Source: Penelope pileata
Taxonomy: Eukaryota; Chordata; Aves; Galliformes; Cracidae
Assembly (NCBI GenBank): GCA_013396635.1
Contig: WBMW01005039.1
Span: 693,853-757,852 of the forward strand
Reading direction: 5' to 3'
Length of the DNA stretch: 64,000 nt
The first letter of the stretch is position 1; each line of letters opens with the position of its first letter. Shown here in pieces: positions 35,674 through 47,700 of this stretch. A model generated the notes under the pieces. That model did no database searches, was not told the DNA's origin, and saw only the letters and a program-made list of their open reading frames with translations. A program made the position numbers and the translations under genes.

Positions 35674-38534
35674 CTATGAAGCCATTCCAAGCAGAAATCC
35701 TCCAGCAAACCCTCCAGTCAGGATAACATTCTTCTTCAGAAATATGATCACCTAAGCATGGGAGAGAAAAGCCAAGAGTGTTCTCCAACAGCAGCACCCA
35801 CTCACCCATCCTCCCCATACGCTGTTCTCCGAGGTGGGTAACACTTGGAGAGCACCCCAACAACCTCCTGCTGTCTGTGCAGCTCCTGAGCTGTGATGCA
35901 GAGGATCTGGGCTGTGCTGGTGCTAACAGCTGCTGCCCAGCCAGAGCCCAGGTACTCCTCATATAACACTTGAGGCTCTGCCACAGCCAGCACACTGTGA
36001 CAATGACAGAGGGGCAGCTGATGGCACACATGTGCCAGACCATGGTATGGCAGAGCCCAGAGCAACCAGGCCACTCTGCTGCCAGATCTGCTTAGCTTTC
36101 CCTCTCTGACTGAGCAGAAGCTTCAAGCCCCTGCCGCAACCCCAGTATTTCTTCCAGCCCCAAGGAATTTGCCACAACACATGGTGAGCTGGCACCAGGC
36201 CCAGATGTCTCCAACACTCTTTGCCATCTCACCAGTTTTGCTTTTACATAAGCACTCCCTCCTTCTATTTGCGTGATGGAAGATCCATAAGAGCCCAGGA
36301 GTCTATCCTGTTTCCTGCTACCCCTCCAGCAGGGTACCTGCACACACCCTGGAAGAATTCTCACCTCATCCACTTTGCTTTTCACTTCTGGAGACATTTT
36401 GTTACCGCTGCTGTGAAATTTCAGCTGCTGCTTGGCTTTGTTCACGTCCCGTTCTACCAGCTTCCAGTCCACTTTGATGTATCCTGTGTGGTTTGCAATC
36501 TAGAATTTTGAGAGGTGGAAAAAAAAGAGCTTAGAGTGAAGTCCTGGCTGAACAGAACCCCCTGCCCACCCAGCCTTCCCACAGCCTGGACTGGCAGGCC
36601 CGGACAGGATGAGCACACAAGCTTAAACACTGACCAAAGCATCATCCCTGGGGTTATATTAATTGTCCTGCAACATCTGCCTCTCTCAGTAATCCCCAGA
36701 AAGAAGGGCACGCTGCAGCTTAGCCTGCTTCAGCCTCTCCTCTAACGCAAAGCTGGCACCCCCTCCCCCTCACAACCACCCTGGCCGCTGGCGGGACGCT
36801 CTGCAGCTCTCCTGCTGCTGCGGGTGCACTCTGCTATTAATAGCCTGCTCCTCCCTAAGAATTTCATCTGGTGGGGATGATTCAACGGCGAAGCTCCCAG
36901 GGCTCAGAGAGAGCTCCGGGCCTTCAGCAGAACGAGTGGAACCGGGAGAGTGAGATACAGCGCCTGGGAGCAAACAGCCCAAAGTGTGAGCGAGGTCCCC
37001 GCGGGATGTCCGAGCTGCACTTCAGCATGAGAGGCTCCCCCCAGTTCCAGGGTTCTTAGACACCAAAAGAAATGGCTGACACAGACATCACAGACATGGA
37101 CAAATCCCTTGTGACAGGGCTGCTCCTCCAGGGACACCCCTGCCACAAGCAGAGGGCCACCTGCAGCAGCTCTGAGCACAGCCCTGCTCAGAAACAGGAA
37201 CACACGCCCAGGGCACCCGGAGCTGTGCAGAGCTGCTGGCGGAGCAGGGAGCCGGCCCCACGTGTCCCAACAGGCAGTGATCACAAAGACAGCCCTTCCT
37301 CTCCAGCAGCACAGCTCTCAGGAAGCCTGGCCCACTCTTCACACACACCTGAAGGAGGAAAAAGCCGCCTCCCACTGCCGTCGCTGCCAGCTTGCCGACC
37401 TTCTGGAAGATGAAGCCGGTACACCTGCAAAGCAAGCAGGACCCAGTGAGGGGCACGGGACACCAAACTCATCCCTCAGCACAGAGCTGCCCTGGGGCTC
37501 GGAGACAGCACGAGAAAGCCATGTGCAAGCAGAGGAAAAGAATTTGTGCCCAGCCACGTGTGATGCTTGACAGCTTTTTTTTTGCTTCTTGGCATTTCAG
37601 CTCTCGCAGTTTTGGTTCTTATCTGTTCAACATCAGCGTCCCCCAGAAGCGCAGCTGGGACCACGTGATTTAACCCACACTGACACGCGATTTCAGCAGG
37701 GAACCTTTTGTTTTAAACCAGCATCACCTCCAAAGGGAGCTCTGGCAGCACATCTGCTGCTGCTCCAGGGAAGAGCACGGAAAGCAGACCACAGGGCTCC
37801 CTTGTTGCCCAAACAACTTTTACTTTTCTTTTCTCAAAAGAGAAACCTCTGAGGACAGCAGTGTAAAGCGGCACCCATTCCAAGTGGGGCTTTACCCTTC
37901 CAGCACCCGAGGCACCGCTGCAGCTCCCGTCCCATTGCTCAGCCACGCAGCAGCGGGCTGGCACCGTGTCACCCCAGCCAGGCTCCCCTGGGCCCACAGC
38001 CCCCTTGTCAGGGCTGCACACCGACGCTGAGCTTTCAGCCCGGGCTCACTGTGGGATAAAAGCCACAGCCAGCTCCCCCTGTCCCCCCGGCACCGCTCAC
38101 CATCCCGTCACCCCGCCGATCAGCAGCTGCGTGGCCACGTTGTACTTCTCGGCGCTGGACCCCGAGCTGGGGGCGAACACCTTCCTCCACCAGGGCCGGC
38201 TCTTGGTGTACTCGGCCAGGTCCAGCGCGCTGAAGGCGTCTTCCTTCTTCCCTGCGGGCACCACACAACCAAGCGTCAGCGCTGCCGGCCCAGCCCCGGG
38301 CCCCTCACCCCCTCCTGGGGCCGCTCGGACGCACCCCCGCCCCCGAGGCCCAGAGCCCAGCCCTCAGGAGGGCCCAGGCCGGAGCATGGGCCGCGCCGCC
38401 CGCAAGAGGCGTTGCCAATGGAAGCGGGGCCGCGCAGGCCTCGGGCCCCACCGGCAGCACCGGGCCGGGCTGTCGGGGCCGCCCCGGCGGGACGAGGCCC
38501 CGCGCCGCTGCCCACCTCCGCCCGCCGCAGCCAT
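35674..38534 (-). CDS. FUNDC2: FUNDC2, FUN14-domain mitochondrial outer-membrane protein
   Basis: Five coding exons on the minus strand: 38534-38516, 38251-38101, 37424-37349, 36499-36365, 35751-35674 (stop TAG 35676-35674). All phases agree and give 152 residues. The first coding exon is only 19 bases (MAAAGG plus one base), so the protein starts almost directly with the conserved part; human FUNDC2 is about 189 residues. FUN14 hallmarks are clear: YNVATQLLIGGVTGWCTGF, FIFQKVGKLAATAVGGGF and the C-terminal GGFAGGFLLGMAS. These contain the three hydrophobic membrane segments. The acidic FSALDL near the N-terminus resembles an LC3-interacting motif, but binding is not established by sequence. 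FUNDC2 lies in the mitochondrial outer membrane. The gene is tail-to-tail with CMC4 and head-to-head with F8, as in human. Confidence 0.95.
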
Positions 38535-38820
38535 GGCACCGCTCCGCTCCGCCGCGGGCACAGCTCTGNNNNNNNNNNNNNNNNNNNNNNNNNNNNNNNN
38601 NNTCTTAACCCCGCCCAATCGTAGCCCCGCCCACCCGCGATTCCCATTCACTAAAAGCAGAGCTCCCGCGTGTGGGGGAGCACGTGGCCGTGGCGCGGGC
38701 ACGGCGGAGGGGCACAGCGGGGGGTGCCCCGCCAAGGGGGGCCCTAGGAGATTGAGGTCCGAGCCCCATGCACAGCCCTCAGCCCCAGCCATCGTGCTCC
38801 TATGAACATTTAGACAAGGA
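38535..38820 (-). promoter_or_regulatory. FUNDC2: CpG-rich FUNDC2 promoter region (contains gap)
   Basis: GC-rich DNA directly upstream of the FUNDC2 ATG, interrupted by 34 Ns at 38569-38602. CCGCCC-like boxes (CCCCGCCC at about 38608 and 38623) are compatible with Sp1 sites. No TATA box is seen. Confidence 0.5.
38569..38602. other. Assembly gap, 34 Ns
   Basis: Short N run in the FUNDC2 upstream region, probably a GC-rich sequencing dropout. Confidence 0.95.
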
Positions 38821-38837
38821 GACAGTGCTCTGTGAAG

Positions 38838-39162
38838 GTTTATTTATTTACTCTGTGGCACGCGCAGGGCTCCTGCGATTACTCTTTGGGGTAGCAAAGC
38901 CCCGGGGCGTTGCTCAAGGTCTCAGCTTCGTCCGTCCCGTGTCCAAGCGCAGCTCCGGGCGCAGCGTGGTGGCCCTTTGGTGACCCAGTAATCAGATGTA
39001 GCTGTTAGCGAGACTGTCGGACAGATCCTACACCGAGTACTGAGCGGCCAAGGGCACCGTGGTCTGCAGGGCTGGAGGCAGGCGGAGGAGCGGCCGGGGC
39101 AAGGGGACACCTGGCTGCCCTCTAGCGGCGTTCCGTCTCGGAAATCCCCCACGAATGCTGGC
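38838..39162 (-). other. Possible terminal exon of an unknown minus-strand transcript
   Basis: On the minus strand an acceptor-like CTGCCTGCCGCCAG (ends about 39158) is followed by about 300 bases ending in AAATAAATAAAC (38838-38849). The hexamer is canonical. Open frames across it do not resemble any family I know, so coding status is unknown. It would end about 290 bases before the FUNDC2 start. Confidence 0.25.
39115..39128 (-). promoter_or_regulatory. CTCF-like site
   Basis: The minus strand reads CCGCTAGAGGGCAG, which fits the CTCF core (CCRSYAGRKGGCAS) at every position. It lies between FUNDC2 and F8, a plausible insulator position. Occupancy is unproven. Confidence 0.4.
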
Positions 39163-42100
39163 GGCAGGCAGCGCTGGGGTCTCCCCGTGTGACCGGAATG
39201 CGGTGGGCTCCCACCCCTGGCTTTCTGTCCATGAGGCTGTCCTCGTTCCTCCCTCCGGTGCCATCCCCGACCGCGTGGTCTCAGGGCCCACCCTGCCCCC
39301 AGCACTGCTGGCGCTGCCCCGTCCTTCCCCGCACACGTGCACCACGGCCCGGGGTGGGTGCTCAGCTTCCTCCTGCCACGGGGACGGAGCTGTGCAGCCA
39401 GGGTGGGGATCCCTGCGTCCCAGCTCAGCGTGCAGGGTGGCAGAGCCCAGCGCTGACACATGGCACCCTGCAGCCACCGCGGGGCAGCAGCCCCGTTCAG
39501 CTCAGAGAGTGCAAACCCAAAAGCCATCCCCTGTCTGGAATGCTTCCCATCCCTCCTGGTGCCACCGCCACCTCCCAGCCTGCATGGCCGGGTGACCAGC
39601 AATGAGCACCCAGCAAAGCCATCTGCCCCCAGCAAAGCCATCTGCCTCCACCAATGCCATCTCCCCCTCCTGCAGAGCCCCCCAAAATGCTCAGCCCCAT
39701 GCTGGGTGCCCCATGGAGGCACCATACCTGGCTGTCTCCACCAGCTGCCAGAGTCCCCTGCTGCAAGCACATGTCCCCATGCATGGGGACACCTACCCCA
39801 GTGGCTCAGTGTGACATCCAGCTGCCATCAGCCTCGTGGCCCTCGTTCACAGCGCTCTGCTGGGGCTGCGATGGAGCTGCTGCTTTTAGCACGGTGAGAA
39901 GTGACGGCTGAATTCCCCTTCCCCGGGCTGGGACATCCGTGCTGGTGTCACACAGCCACCCGGGGACAGCCCCGGCCGGGAGCACACTGCAGCTCACAGA
40001 AAGGAAATTTGCAGCCCAGCCCCGTCAGAGCAAGAGCACGGGGATTTTCAGCGGGGTTTCTCTTTCTGCCCCTGCCTTTTTCTCTCTCTTCTCATTTTCT
40101 GGAAATGAAACAAACTTGGGCTCCAGCTTTTCGTGCCGCTTGGTATCTCTGGGTGGGGGCGACAGCCCTTCTCCTTCGCTGCCCCCCGGCTGCTGGGGGG
40201 ATTTTCAGCTCTGCCCCAGCCTTCCCCACCTCCACACCCTGAAGGAAGGGGCATTCTGCTCCCTCCTGCAGGAGATGGGGTTTCTGATGGCCAGGTTCAG
40301 CAGGCAGAAGGGTGGGCTGAGCAGCCTGGTGCTGTGCACAGTGAGCCCTGACCGTCCCTCGATCCGTCCCTGCCACAGAGAAGTGCCGGCTGCGGGCAGG
40401 GGATGATGCTGAAGTGGCTGCCTGGGAGATGCAGGCGTTTTCTTCCTGACTTACAGTCCAGGTGACCCGGTCCTGTTGCTCCCTGCGTTGGTTTCTCCAT
40501 CTGCTAAAGGTGAACATCAATCGATCTGTGTGCAGTCATTGGCTCTTGGGTGTTTTCTGTCCCGCTCCACCTCCCGACATCGCCTCCATCTCGTGGGGCT
40601 GCTCCCAGCCCCGAGGGGTAGGATGGGCACTGGGGACACCCATGGCACGGTGGCATCCCCTGGCTCCATCCCAGCAATGGGCACTGCGGGAGCTCTCTGC
40701 AGCTCCGTGCATCCGCTTCTTCTCTGCAATGGTCGGGAGAGGATTTTTCTGGGACAGTGCTTCCCTGACCCAGCCATCCCCGTGGAGCAACACTCCGTTC
40801 CTGGTGTTAAATTTAGCCCTTTGGTGGCTTGCCAGGAGCTGCGTCGGTGCGGGGATGCCTGAGCTGAGCAATGCTGAGCGCAGGGGGACGGGGAGGAAGG
40901 GCAGCACCGGGCCCTTCCCCGGGCTCTGAGCACTTTCCAGGGCTGAATCCGGGCAGCCCTGGGGGTTTGGGGCTGTTCCAGGAGTTTGCAGTTTAGGGGA
41001 TGAGTCGGACACCAAAAAACTGCACAGCTCAGTGGGAACGTAACCCTGTCTCCAGGCTGACCCAGCAGCAGCATCCTGCAAAGCAATTGCTGTGAGCTTA
41101 ATTTAATCAGCCGGAGTAATTAGGTGACTTAGAAAGGACTCGTGTGTGTGTGCCTTGAGGCTGCTCTGGTTCTCCCACACCCCGGTTGCTCTGGCGTGAG
41201 GAGCTGAGATCCTTCAGCAGCATTGGCTGCAGGAGCATCCTCTGGCTGTGGCCCCCCCTAGAAGCTGTCCCCCCAGACCCTGCAGGCACAGCCCCGTGAT
41301 GCCTTTCAGGATCGTGGCTCCACAGCCTGAGCGATTCACAGCTGCCTCTGCTAGAAATGAGAGGGAGAAGCACTCCACTGACCTGCAAAGGGCAGGGAGG
41401 GGGAGGGAGCAGCAGGGCTAGGACTGCCCTGCGCTGGCATTTCTGCTCCAGGGCTGTGCTGGGGCAGCCTGGGGCTGGGGCTGCCCGTGTTTGTGCCCCC
41501 AGCACTGCTGTGCTGCTGCTGCATGGGCTCCCACAGCTGCGGGTGGGATGTTCCATGTGGGACTGTGTCCCCATGGTCAGGGCTGGGGCAGCAGCCACAC
41601 GGAGGGGACAGGTGGTTCCCCCCCAGCCCGGAGCTTTGATTCTGAAGGAAGAAGTTTTGCCCTCCAGGACAGATGTGGATTTTGTTCCTGCTATAGCGAC
41701 AGGTTTTTTTTTTTTTTTTGGTCTCCATCCAGGCTGTTTTCACAGTAGCTCAGATGGACACAAAAGCACCAAGGTTTTTTTTGGCTGGCCGCTTGCTTAT
41801 TTAACATTTTTTCCCCCGCACTGAGCCAGCACACTGCAAATAGCAGCTCCCTGACTCCACGGGGCATACACAGGGGCCAGCTCCAGGGGGGAGGAATCCC
41901 CCGCAGCATCCTCAGCTCTGGCCTCCAAGGGAGCTCTGGGCTGGAGATGGGGATTCACCGCGGTGTGCGGCACTGAGTCAGCGTGGCACGGCTCCAGGCG
42001 GGCACAGCCCTGGGCATTGGGCTCGTGCCAGCCCACATGGCACAGCCCTGCGCTGCCACCACTCTCAGGCACTCAGCTCCTAGGGCAAGGGGCCGTGCCC

Positions 42101-43895
42101 AGTCCCTGTCCCACGTTGTCACCATGCACCCTCTGCCCATGTGAGTGCTGGGAAGGGCGAGTGCCCGTGGGCGGCTGCTGAGCCGCTCCGCATTCCCGAG
42201 AAGCTGCCATGAGTCACTCGTGCTCTCTCTCTGGCGCACGCACACACACACACACAAAAAGTCCCAGGAGAGATTAGACACTGCTCACCGTGTTCTGAGT
42301 CATTTTTAGCTGCCCCAGCCCCGTGCTGAGCTGAGCAGTGCGCAGTTCAGGGAAACAAGCGGCGTTTTCTGCTCACACGTGGGTCCTTGGCTCGTGCCAA
42401 GCAGGCTGCTCCCAAGCTCTTGGTGGCAGGAGCAGCTCCTGGCATCCCCATCCCATCTGCACTGCGGGATGGTGCCATGGAGCTGCCTCCTGGGGATGTT
42501 TGGGGGGGTTGGATGTGCCCATGCCTCGGGCAGAGCGGGGATGCCGATGCCTCTCGCAGGCAATGCTGGCACAGGGCGATGGCACACACACGGCTCTGCA
42601 GAGCCCTTGGCAATGCCAACGCTGAGGGTGGCCGGGCCACTCCTTTGCTTCCTCCCCACATCAGCCAGGTGGTTCCAGCAGCTCCTCACCTCGTGCCCCT
42701 GAATTACTCACAGCAAATAAAAGCCCTGTTTGCGCTCAGATAAACCCTCGGGGGCTTTGCCTGCAGGTCTCATAACACTTTTGGCAGCAGCAGAGCTGCT
42801 GGTGCTGCCCATTCACTGCAGCCGTGCGTGCTCTTGCTGGGACACCTGGGCTCCGCTCAGGGACCGTGGTGGGGATCTTTGTCCCCGCAGACACTTGGCA
42901 GTTCCCAGCACTGCACAGCTGTCACCTGCCTGCACGAAGCTCTGCCCCATGCAGCATCATCCAGGCATCCTCACTGAGCTGCCCCCAGCGCCCTCTGCTC
43001 TCATTTCCAGACCTCCCCTTGACACATCACATCACACCACGTTCTTCCTGCACGCTCCATCAGACCCTGTCCCTCCTGTTTACATCCCTGGGGTAGGAAC
43101 CGGGAGCTGGGGGAGCTTTGCTCTGCTCACTCTGCGATCCCGGGATGTCCCCAGCGCCCAGATTGTCCCTTCCCATCACTGACCCCAACCTGCACTCTGC
43201 CCTCTTCCCTGTTGCTTTGTCGGCTCGGTGACATTTTCCCCGAGTGCTCGTTTCTGGAAGAAACACCTTTTCCAGCCTTTCCGGGCGCGTGTGGTCCCGC
43301 AGCACCAGGGGATTCCCAGGCAGGAGGACTGGGACCGAGTCACGTCCCTGCGCTGGGGAGCGCTGCCAGCAGCACGGCCGGATCCGCCGTCCCCCGGACC
43401 TGAGGGCAGCACTTTCCCTTCCAGCACAGAGCAATATCCTTCACACTTCCCTGTGCCAAGCAGCGTGCTGGCTCCCCTGTGTTGCACCCAAATCAGCGGG
43501 ACACGGGCAGAGGTGAGTGGTGACCCCAGTGGATGGGAAACGTTCATCACGGGCAGCCACAGTGGCAGCTCAAGGACACTCCATGCTTCCCATCCCCTGC
43601 ATCTGCCACCCCCCAGGCAGTGCAGGAAGGATGAAGATGGGGTGTCCCCAGCGCTGCAGGATGGGGTGTGCTGGCACTGTGGGGATGCTGGAGGCCCCAG
43701 GCAATGTGTGGCACTGGGGATGTGTCCCCCATCCTCATGCACTTGGATGGGCCCTACCCATGGCACCTCTCCCAGCTCCCATCCCTGGGCAATCCCCATC
43801 AATCTCCCCCACCCCGTGCCAAGAATTCACATTCAGGACCCCAAAACACCCATCCCTCCATCACCCCTACCGCCATGCCCCAGGCAATGCCATGA

Positions 43896-43940
43896 CCCAC
43901 GGACCCACGGACACAAGGACACACGGACACACGGACACTT
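43896..43940. repeat. Short minisatellite of GGACACAC type
   Basis: Irregular tandem copies of an 8-9 base unit (CCCACGGA, ACACGGAC) lie just before the 38-base duplication. Confidence 0.7.
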
Positions 43941-43960
43941 CTGCACATGCTGGGACTGTC

Positions 43961-44036
43961 GCAGTGTGATTGATGGGTGCTCCCCACCTCCCTGCCCCGC
44001 AGTGTGATTGATGGGTGCTCCCCACCTCCCTGCCCC
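43961..44036. repeat. 38-base direct tandem duplication
   Basis: 43961-43998 and 43999-44036 are identical (unit begins GCAGTGTGATTGATGGGTGC). Confidence 0.92.
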
Positions 44037-44685
44037 ACAGACGCCGGCGCGGCGCAGGGCGTTGCTCCTCATCTTCCTGCTGCTGCGAGCAGAGCTGTGT
44101 GCAGGGCTGTGTGTCTGGGGGGGATCACCCCAACGTTTAAGGAGGAACTGAAAACAAAGTGAGCTTAAAAATGGGGAAAATCACAAATAAGTGTGTCTGT
44201 TATGAGCTTTTCCATGGGACCGTGGGAGAGATCTTAGGATGTCGTTTCAGATTTGGCCCTAAATCTGGTCCCCGAGCCCTGCAGACCTGCACAGAGCTCC
44301 CAGGGCTGGGAGCTGGCCCCAAACCCACTCTCCTCTCTGCCCTGTGCACGGAGAGGGAAGGTGGGTCCAGGCAGAGACCGCACCTAAATTTCCCTTCCTC
44401 TGCAACCCTCCCTTTCCTCACCTCGCTGCCAGACACGGGCCGGGACAGGGGGCCGGCTGGGTCCCGCAGCGCTGCCTTTGCCCTCCCTTTCCCTTTGTTT
44501 TTTCCTCTCCTCCTGTCACTGCCACCCTGGAGGAAGAGAGGGAGAGGCGTCGCTCACACTGTGTGTAACCCGCTCCGGTGATTCCTCCCGTGATGCCTTT
44601 GGGAGAGGCTCCAGCCCGCTGACGGAGGCTGTGGGTGCTGGCTCCAAACCACCTTCTCCTGCGGATCGCAGCAGCTGGATGAGGA

Positions 44686-44693
44686 GATAAAAG
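44686..44693 (+). promoter_or_regulatory. F8: TATA-like GATAAAAG upstream of F8
   Basis: GATAAAAG lies 46-53 bases before the F8 start codon, implying a very short 5'UTR. Human F8 has a GATAAA sequence described in the TATA position of its promoter. Function here is inferred. Confidence 0.45.
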
Positions 44694-44738
44694 CTTTGCT
44701 CTCCTCCTTCCCTTCCTTTGCACTTCCCTCCTGAAGGC

Positions 44739-47700
44739 ATGATGCTGGCGGGAGCCCTGCGCTGCCTGGTGCTCCTCTGCCTGCTCAGGGAGGGCAGAAG
44801 TGTGCTCAGGAGGTTTTACATCGGGGCCGTGGAGACCGCCTGGGACTACGTGCACAGCGAGCTGCTCTCCGGGCTGCAGGCACCTGCGGGGTAAAGCTCT
44901 TTCTGCTGCCATCCCACGCTCTGCTCTCCCACCCTGTGTGCGTGGTGCTGGGGTCTGGGTGGGTCTGGCAGAGTAGTGGGCTGCTGGCCAGGCTGGGAAA
45001 GCACTGAGTGCAACCCCTCAAACTACAGGGAGAGCAGTAGCCCTGGCCTGCTTTAACACCTTTTGCTGGTGTTTGGGGCTTAAAGCCTAATGCTGGGAGG
45101 TTGGAGCTGGTTCTCCAGCTGCTGCTATCTCCCCTCTCTGCATCCTGGTGCTCTGGGGACAGCAAAGCAGAGGTGCAGTCCCATGCCCCCTGCCCTGGGA
45201 GCTGCAGCTTGGTGAAGGCTCTGTGCTCTGCCCTTCCCTGGGACAGCCCAGCTTTAAGCCTTTGCCTGCATTGCATGGCTGGGTCTGGGCTTTTTCCCTT
45301 TAGGGAATGAATAGAATTTCTAGTGTTTGGGTAAAAAAGGTGTTGGTATGCAGCGAGAGGAGGGAGATAGGTATGGTGGCTTTGCCTGAGTGCTTTGGAG
45401 TGGGAAGAAGTGGCTGTTGCATTGTTTGGGCATTGGGATGGTGGTGTTTGGAGGCACAAAGCTGTCTGGATGGGCTGTGCCAAGCCCAGAGTGGGGAGCA
45501 GAGCTGAGAGCTGTGTCCCCCTTGGATCCATCTGTACCCTTTCATGGGGCCCTGCTGTTAACTCACTGTTGTGATGATGCTCACGCACGGTTTCTGACCC
45601 AGGCGTGACTCAGACCCGGCTCCGTCTGGTGCTGAGCAGAGCGTGGGGCTGGAGGGTGCTGCGGGGGCTCTCAGGGAGCAGCCAGTGTCTGCTCTGCTCA
45701 CCCGTGTGATGCTGATGGGCTGCCTGCTTGGAGCTGATGGGAAGCCAAAGGGCCTGTGCTGTGGGTGGAGGGCGGTCTGCATAGCCAGAAACCAGGGCAT
45801 GAGTCTCGCCCCAGGGGTGCACCTCCAGGAGGACCTCTGAGAGCCATGCCCATGCCCTAGTGTTGCTCTGATGACCAAAATGGCTGCAGCCCACCAGGCT
45901 GAGCTGCTTGCACGTTCCCCATGAGCTCAATGTCTCCTCTTCCTCCCAAACACAACCGGAGTGTCCGGTGGTGGGGCCCCAGCTGAGGCACGGTGCTGGC
46001 GGCCACGTAGCCCCGATGGGTCTGAGCCCTTGGCCGTCTCCTGGCCCCGAGAGATGAACAGATATTGCAGCTAACAATGCTGCTCCGAGCGCCAGGAACT
46101 GCTCTGCTCCTCGGCCGCCCCGGGGTAGGAAGTCGGCGGGGGCTGCAGCGCAGGGAGCTGCCAGCAGCACTCGGACTGGAGCTCCCTGCACTGAGCATGG
46201 CCCCCTCGGTCCCCGCAATGGCTCTGCCCCCTGGCTGGGACCCTGCACTGAGCCTGGTGGCCCCGTGCCTCCTGCCAGCCAGCCCCTTGTGCTGGGAAAG
46301 GCTGGGTTTGCTGCAAAATTAGCAGGACTGGATCCTCTAATCTCAGAGCTGTCTCCAAGCAGGGCTGTTTGCGAGTTGGAGATTCAGGGCTCCGGCCCCA
46401 GGGTGGGCAGAGCGAGGTCTCCCGACAGCAGCCGGCGGCGCGGGGGCAAGAGCATCGCGCTTTCCTCAGTTTCTGAGTCACTCTGTCTCCTTCCTCTTCC
46501 CTTTGAGGAAGAGTCAGGCAGGGAGCTGCTGCCTGGGCTTAGTCAGAGCGGGAGAGCAGTCCTCGCTGTTACGTCGAGGGGAAGAAAATACCACCTGGCC
46601 CCTGCTCCAAACAAAGCCGGGCTGGAGGCAGACTGCTTACTGGAAATGGTCTCAGTCCTGGGGCTGGGGCTGATAAGCGGCCTCTGAAATCCCTGGAGAA
46701 AGGAACGGCTTTGTTATCCTGATAAACGCGCCGGGCTCCTTCTGGAAAATGAATTTGCTAAGCTGCTCACAGATCGAAAGTGGCTGGTGGAGATAAGTGG
46801 GGTGTGAAGCACATTCAAGCCTCCTTCACCCTCCTGCAAAGGAGGGGTTTGCAGGGGCTGGCTGTCTCAGTTCAGGCAGAAAAGAGGAATGTGGGGACGC
46901 TGAGCCGTGGTGCAGCCTGGCACACACTGCTGTGTGTTCTGGGGGGAGCAACGTGCGATGTCTGCCACACCTACAGGTGCTGGGGACAGGGACAGGGCAG
47001 GGGATGCTGCGGGGCAAAGCAGCCTCTGTGGCACTGTGCCATGCACCATTGTGTCTTCTTCCATCGTGACTAATGCCATGACATTAATCACTGCCACGTT
47101 GGCACCCATGAGCTGAGAAAATCCCTTCCAAGCACACCTGGTGGTTGTCAGCAAACAGAAGGGATGCAGCCGTGAGCAATCCCGGGCCGGCACGGCACGC
47201 TGGCAGGAAGGGGAGGAAGAGGATGGCTGTGGCTCATCCGTGCCATCAGCCTTGGCTTTTCCTTCCTCTCGCAGTGTGTCGGGACCACGGCCCCCTGCAC
47301 CCGGTGCCCTCCCACGGTACAGGAAGGCTGTGTTTGTGGAGTACCTCGATGCCTCCTTCACGCAGCTCAAGCCCAAGCCGGCGTGGATGGGTAAGAAGCA
47401 CGTACAGCGTGGTGAGCCCAGTGGCCAAACTCACGTTGGCTGCCCGTGATGCCATGCAACATGAGGGGCAGCTCTCGGTTGTGTGGGTGGAAAGCCCCTC
47501 ACCATGGGTGGGCGTGAGTGGCTGTGCCAGCCCTGCTGCTGACACCCAGCTGCCTGACCCCCCCGTCTCCCCTCTCCAGGTCTCCTGGGCCCCACCATCC
47601 GTGCAGAAGTCTACGACACGGTGGTTGTCACCTTTAAGAACCTGGCCTCCCGCCCATACAACCTCCATGCCATCGGGGTGTCCTACTGGAAGGCGTCGGA

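Larger units (their letters stand above)
39163..44580. other. GC-rich FUNDC2-F8 intergenic region, no recognised gene
   Basis: Many overlapping open frames on both strands arise from high GC and low stop frequency. None shows splice structure plus a recognisable domain. Visible structure: a 19-base duplication (CCCAGCAAAGCCATCTGCC, about 39609-39646), a short CA run (about 42236-42256), a GGACACAC-type minisatellite (43896-43940) and a 38-base tandem duplication (43961-44036). Confidence 0.5.

Noticed and set aside
38922..39770. Long minus-strand open frame of 282 codons, and the overlapping 149-codon frame
   Set aside because: GC-rich DNA with few stops. Composition is Trp/Arg/Gly/Pro/Cys-heavy, there is no domain, and open frames exist on both strands at once.
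42985..42998. Second CTCF-like site (GCGCCCTCTGCTCT)
   Set aside because: It misses two core positions of the motif; not strong enough to list.
43228..44007. 259-codon plus-strand frame upstream of F8
   Set aside because: Low-complexity His/Pro/Cys-rich translation running through a minisatellite; no splice sites or family match.
43861..44040. CRISPR-like array
   Set aside because: Only two adjacent copies without spacers, in a vertebrate genome; it is a tandem duplication beside a minisatellite.
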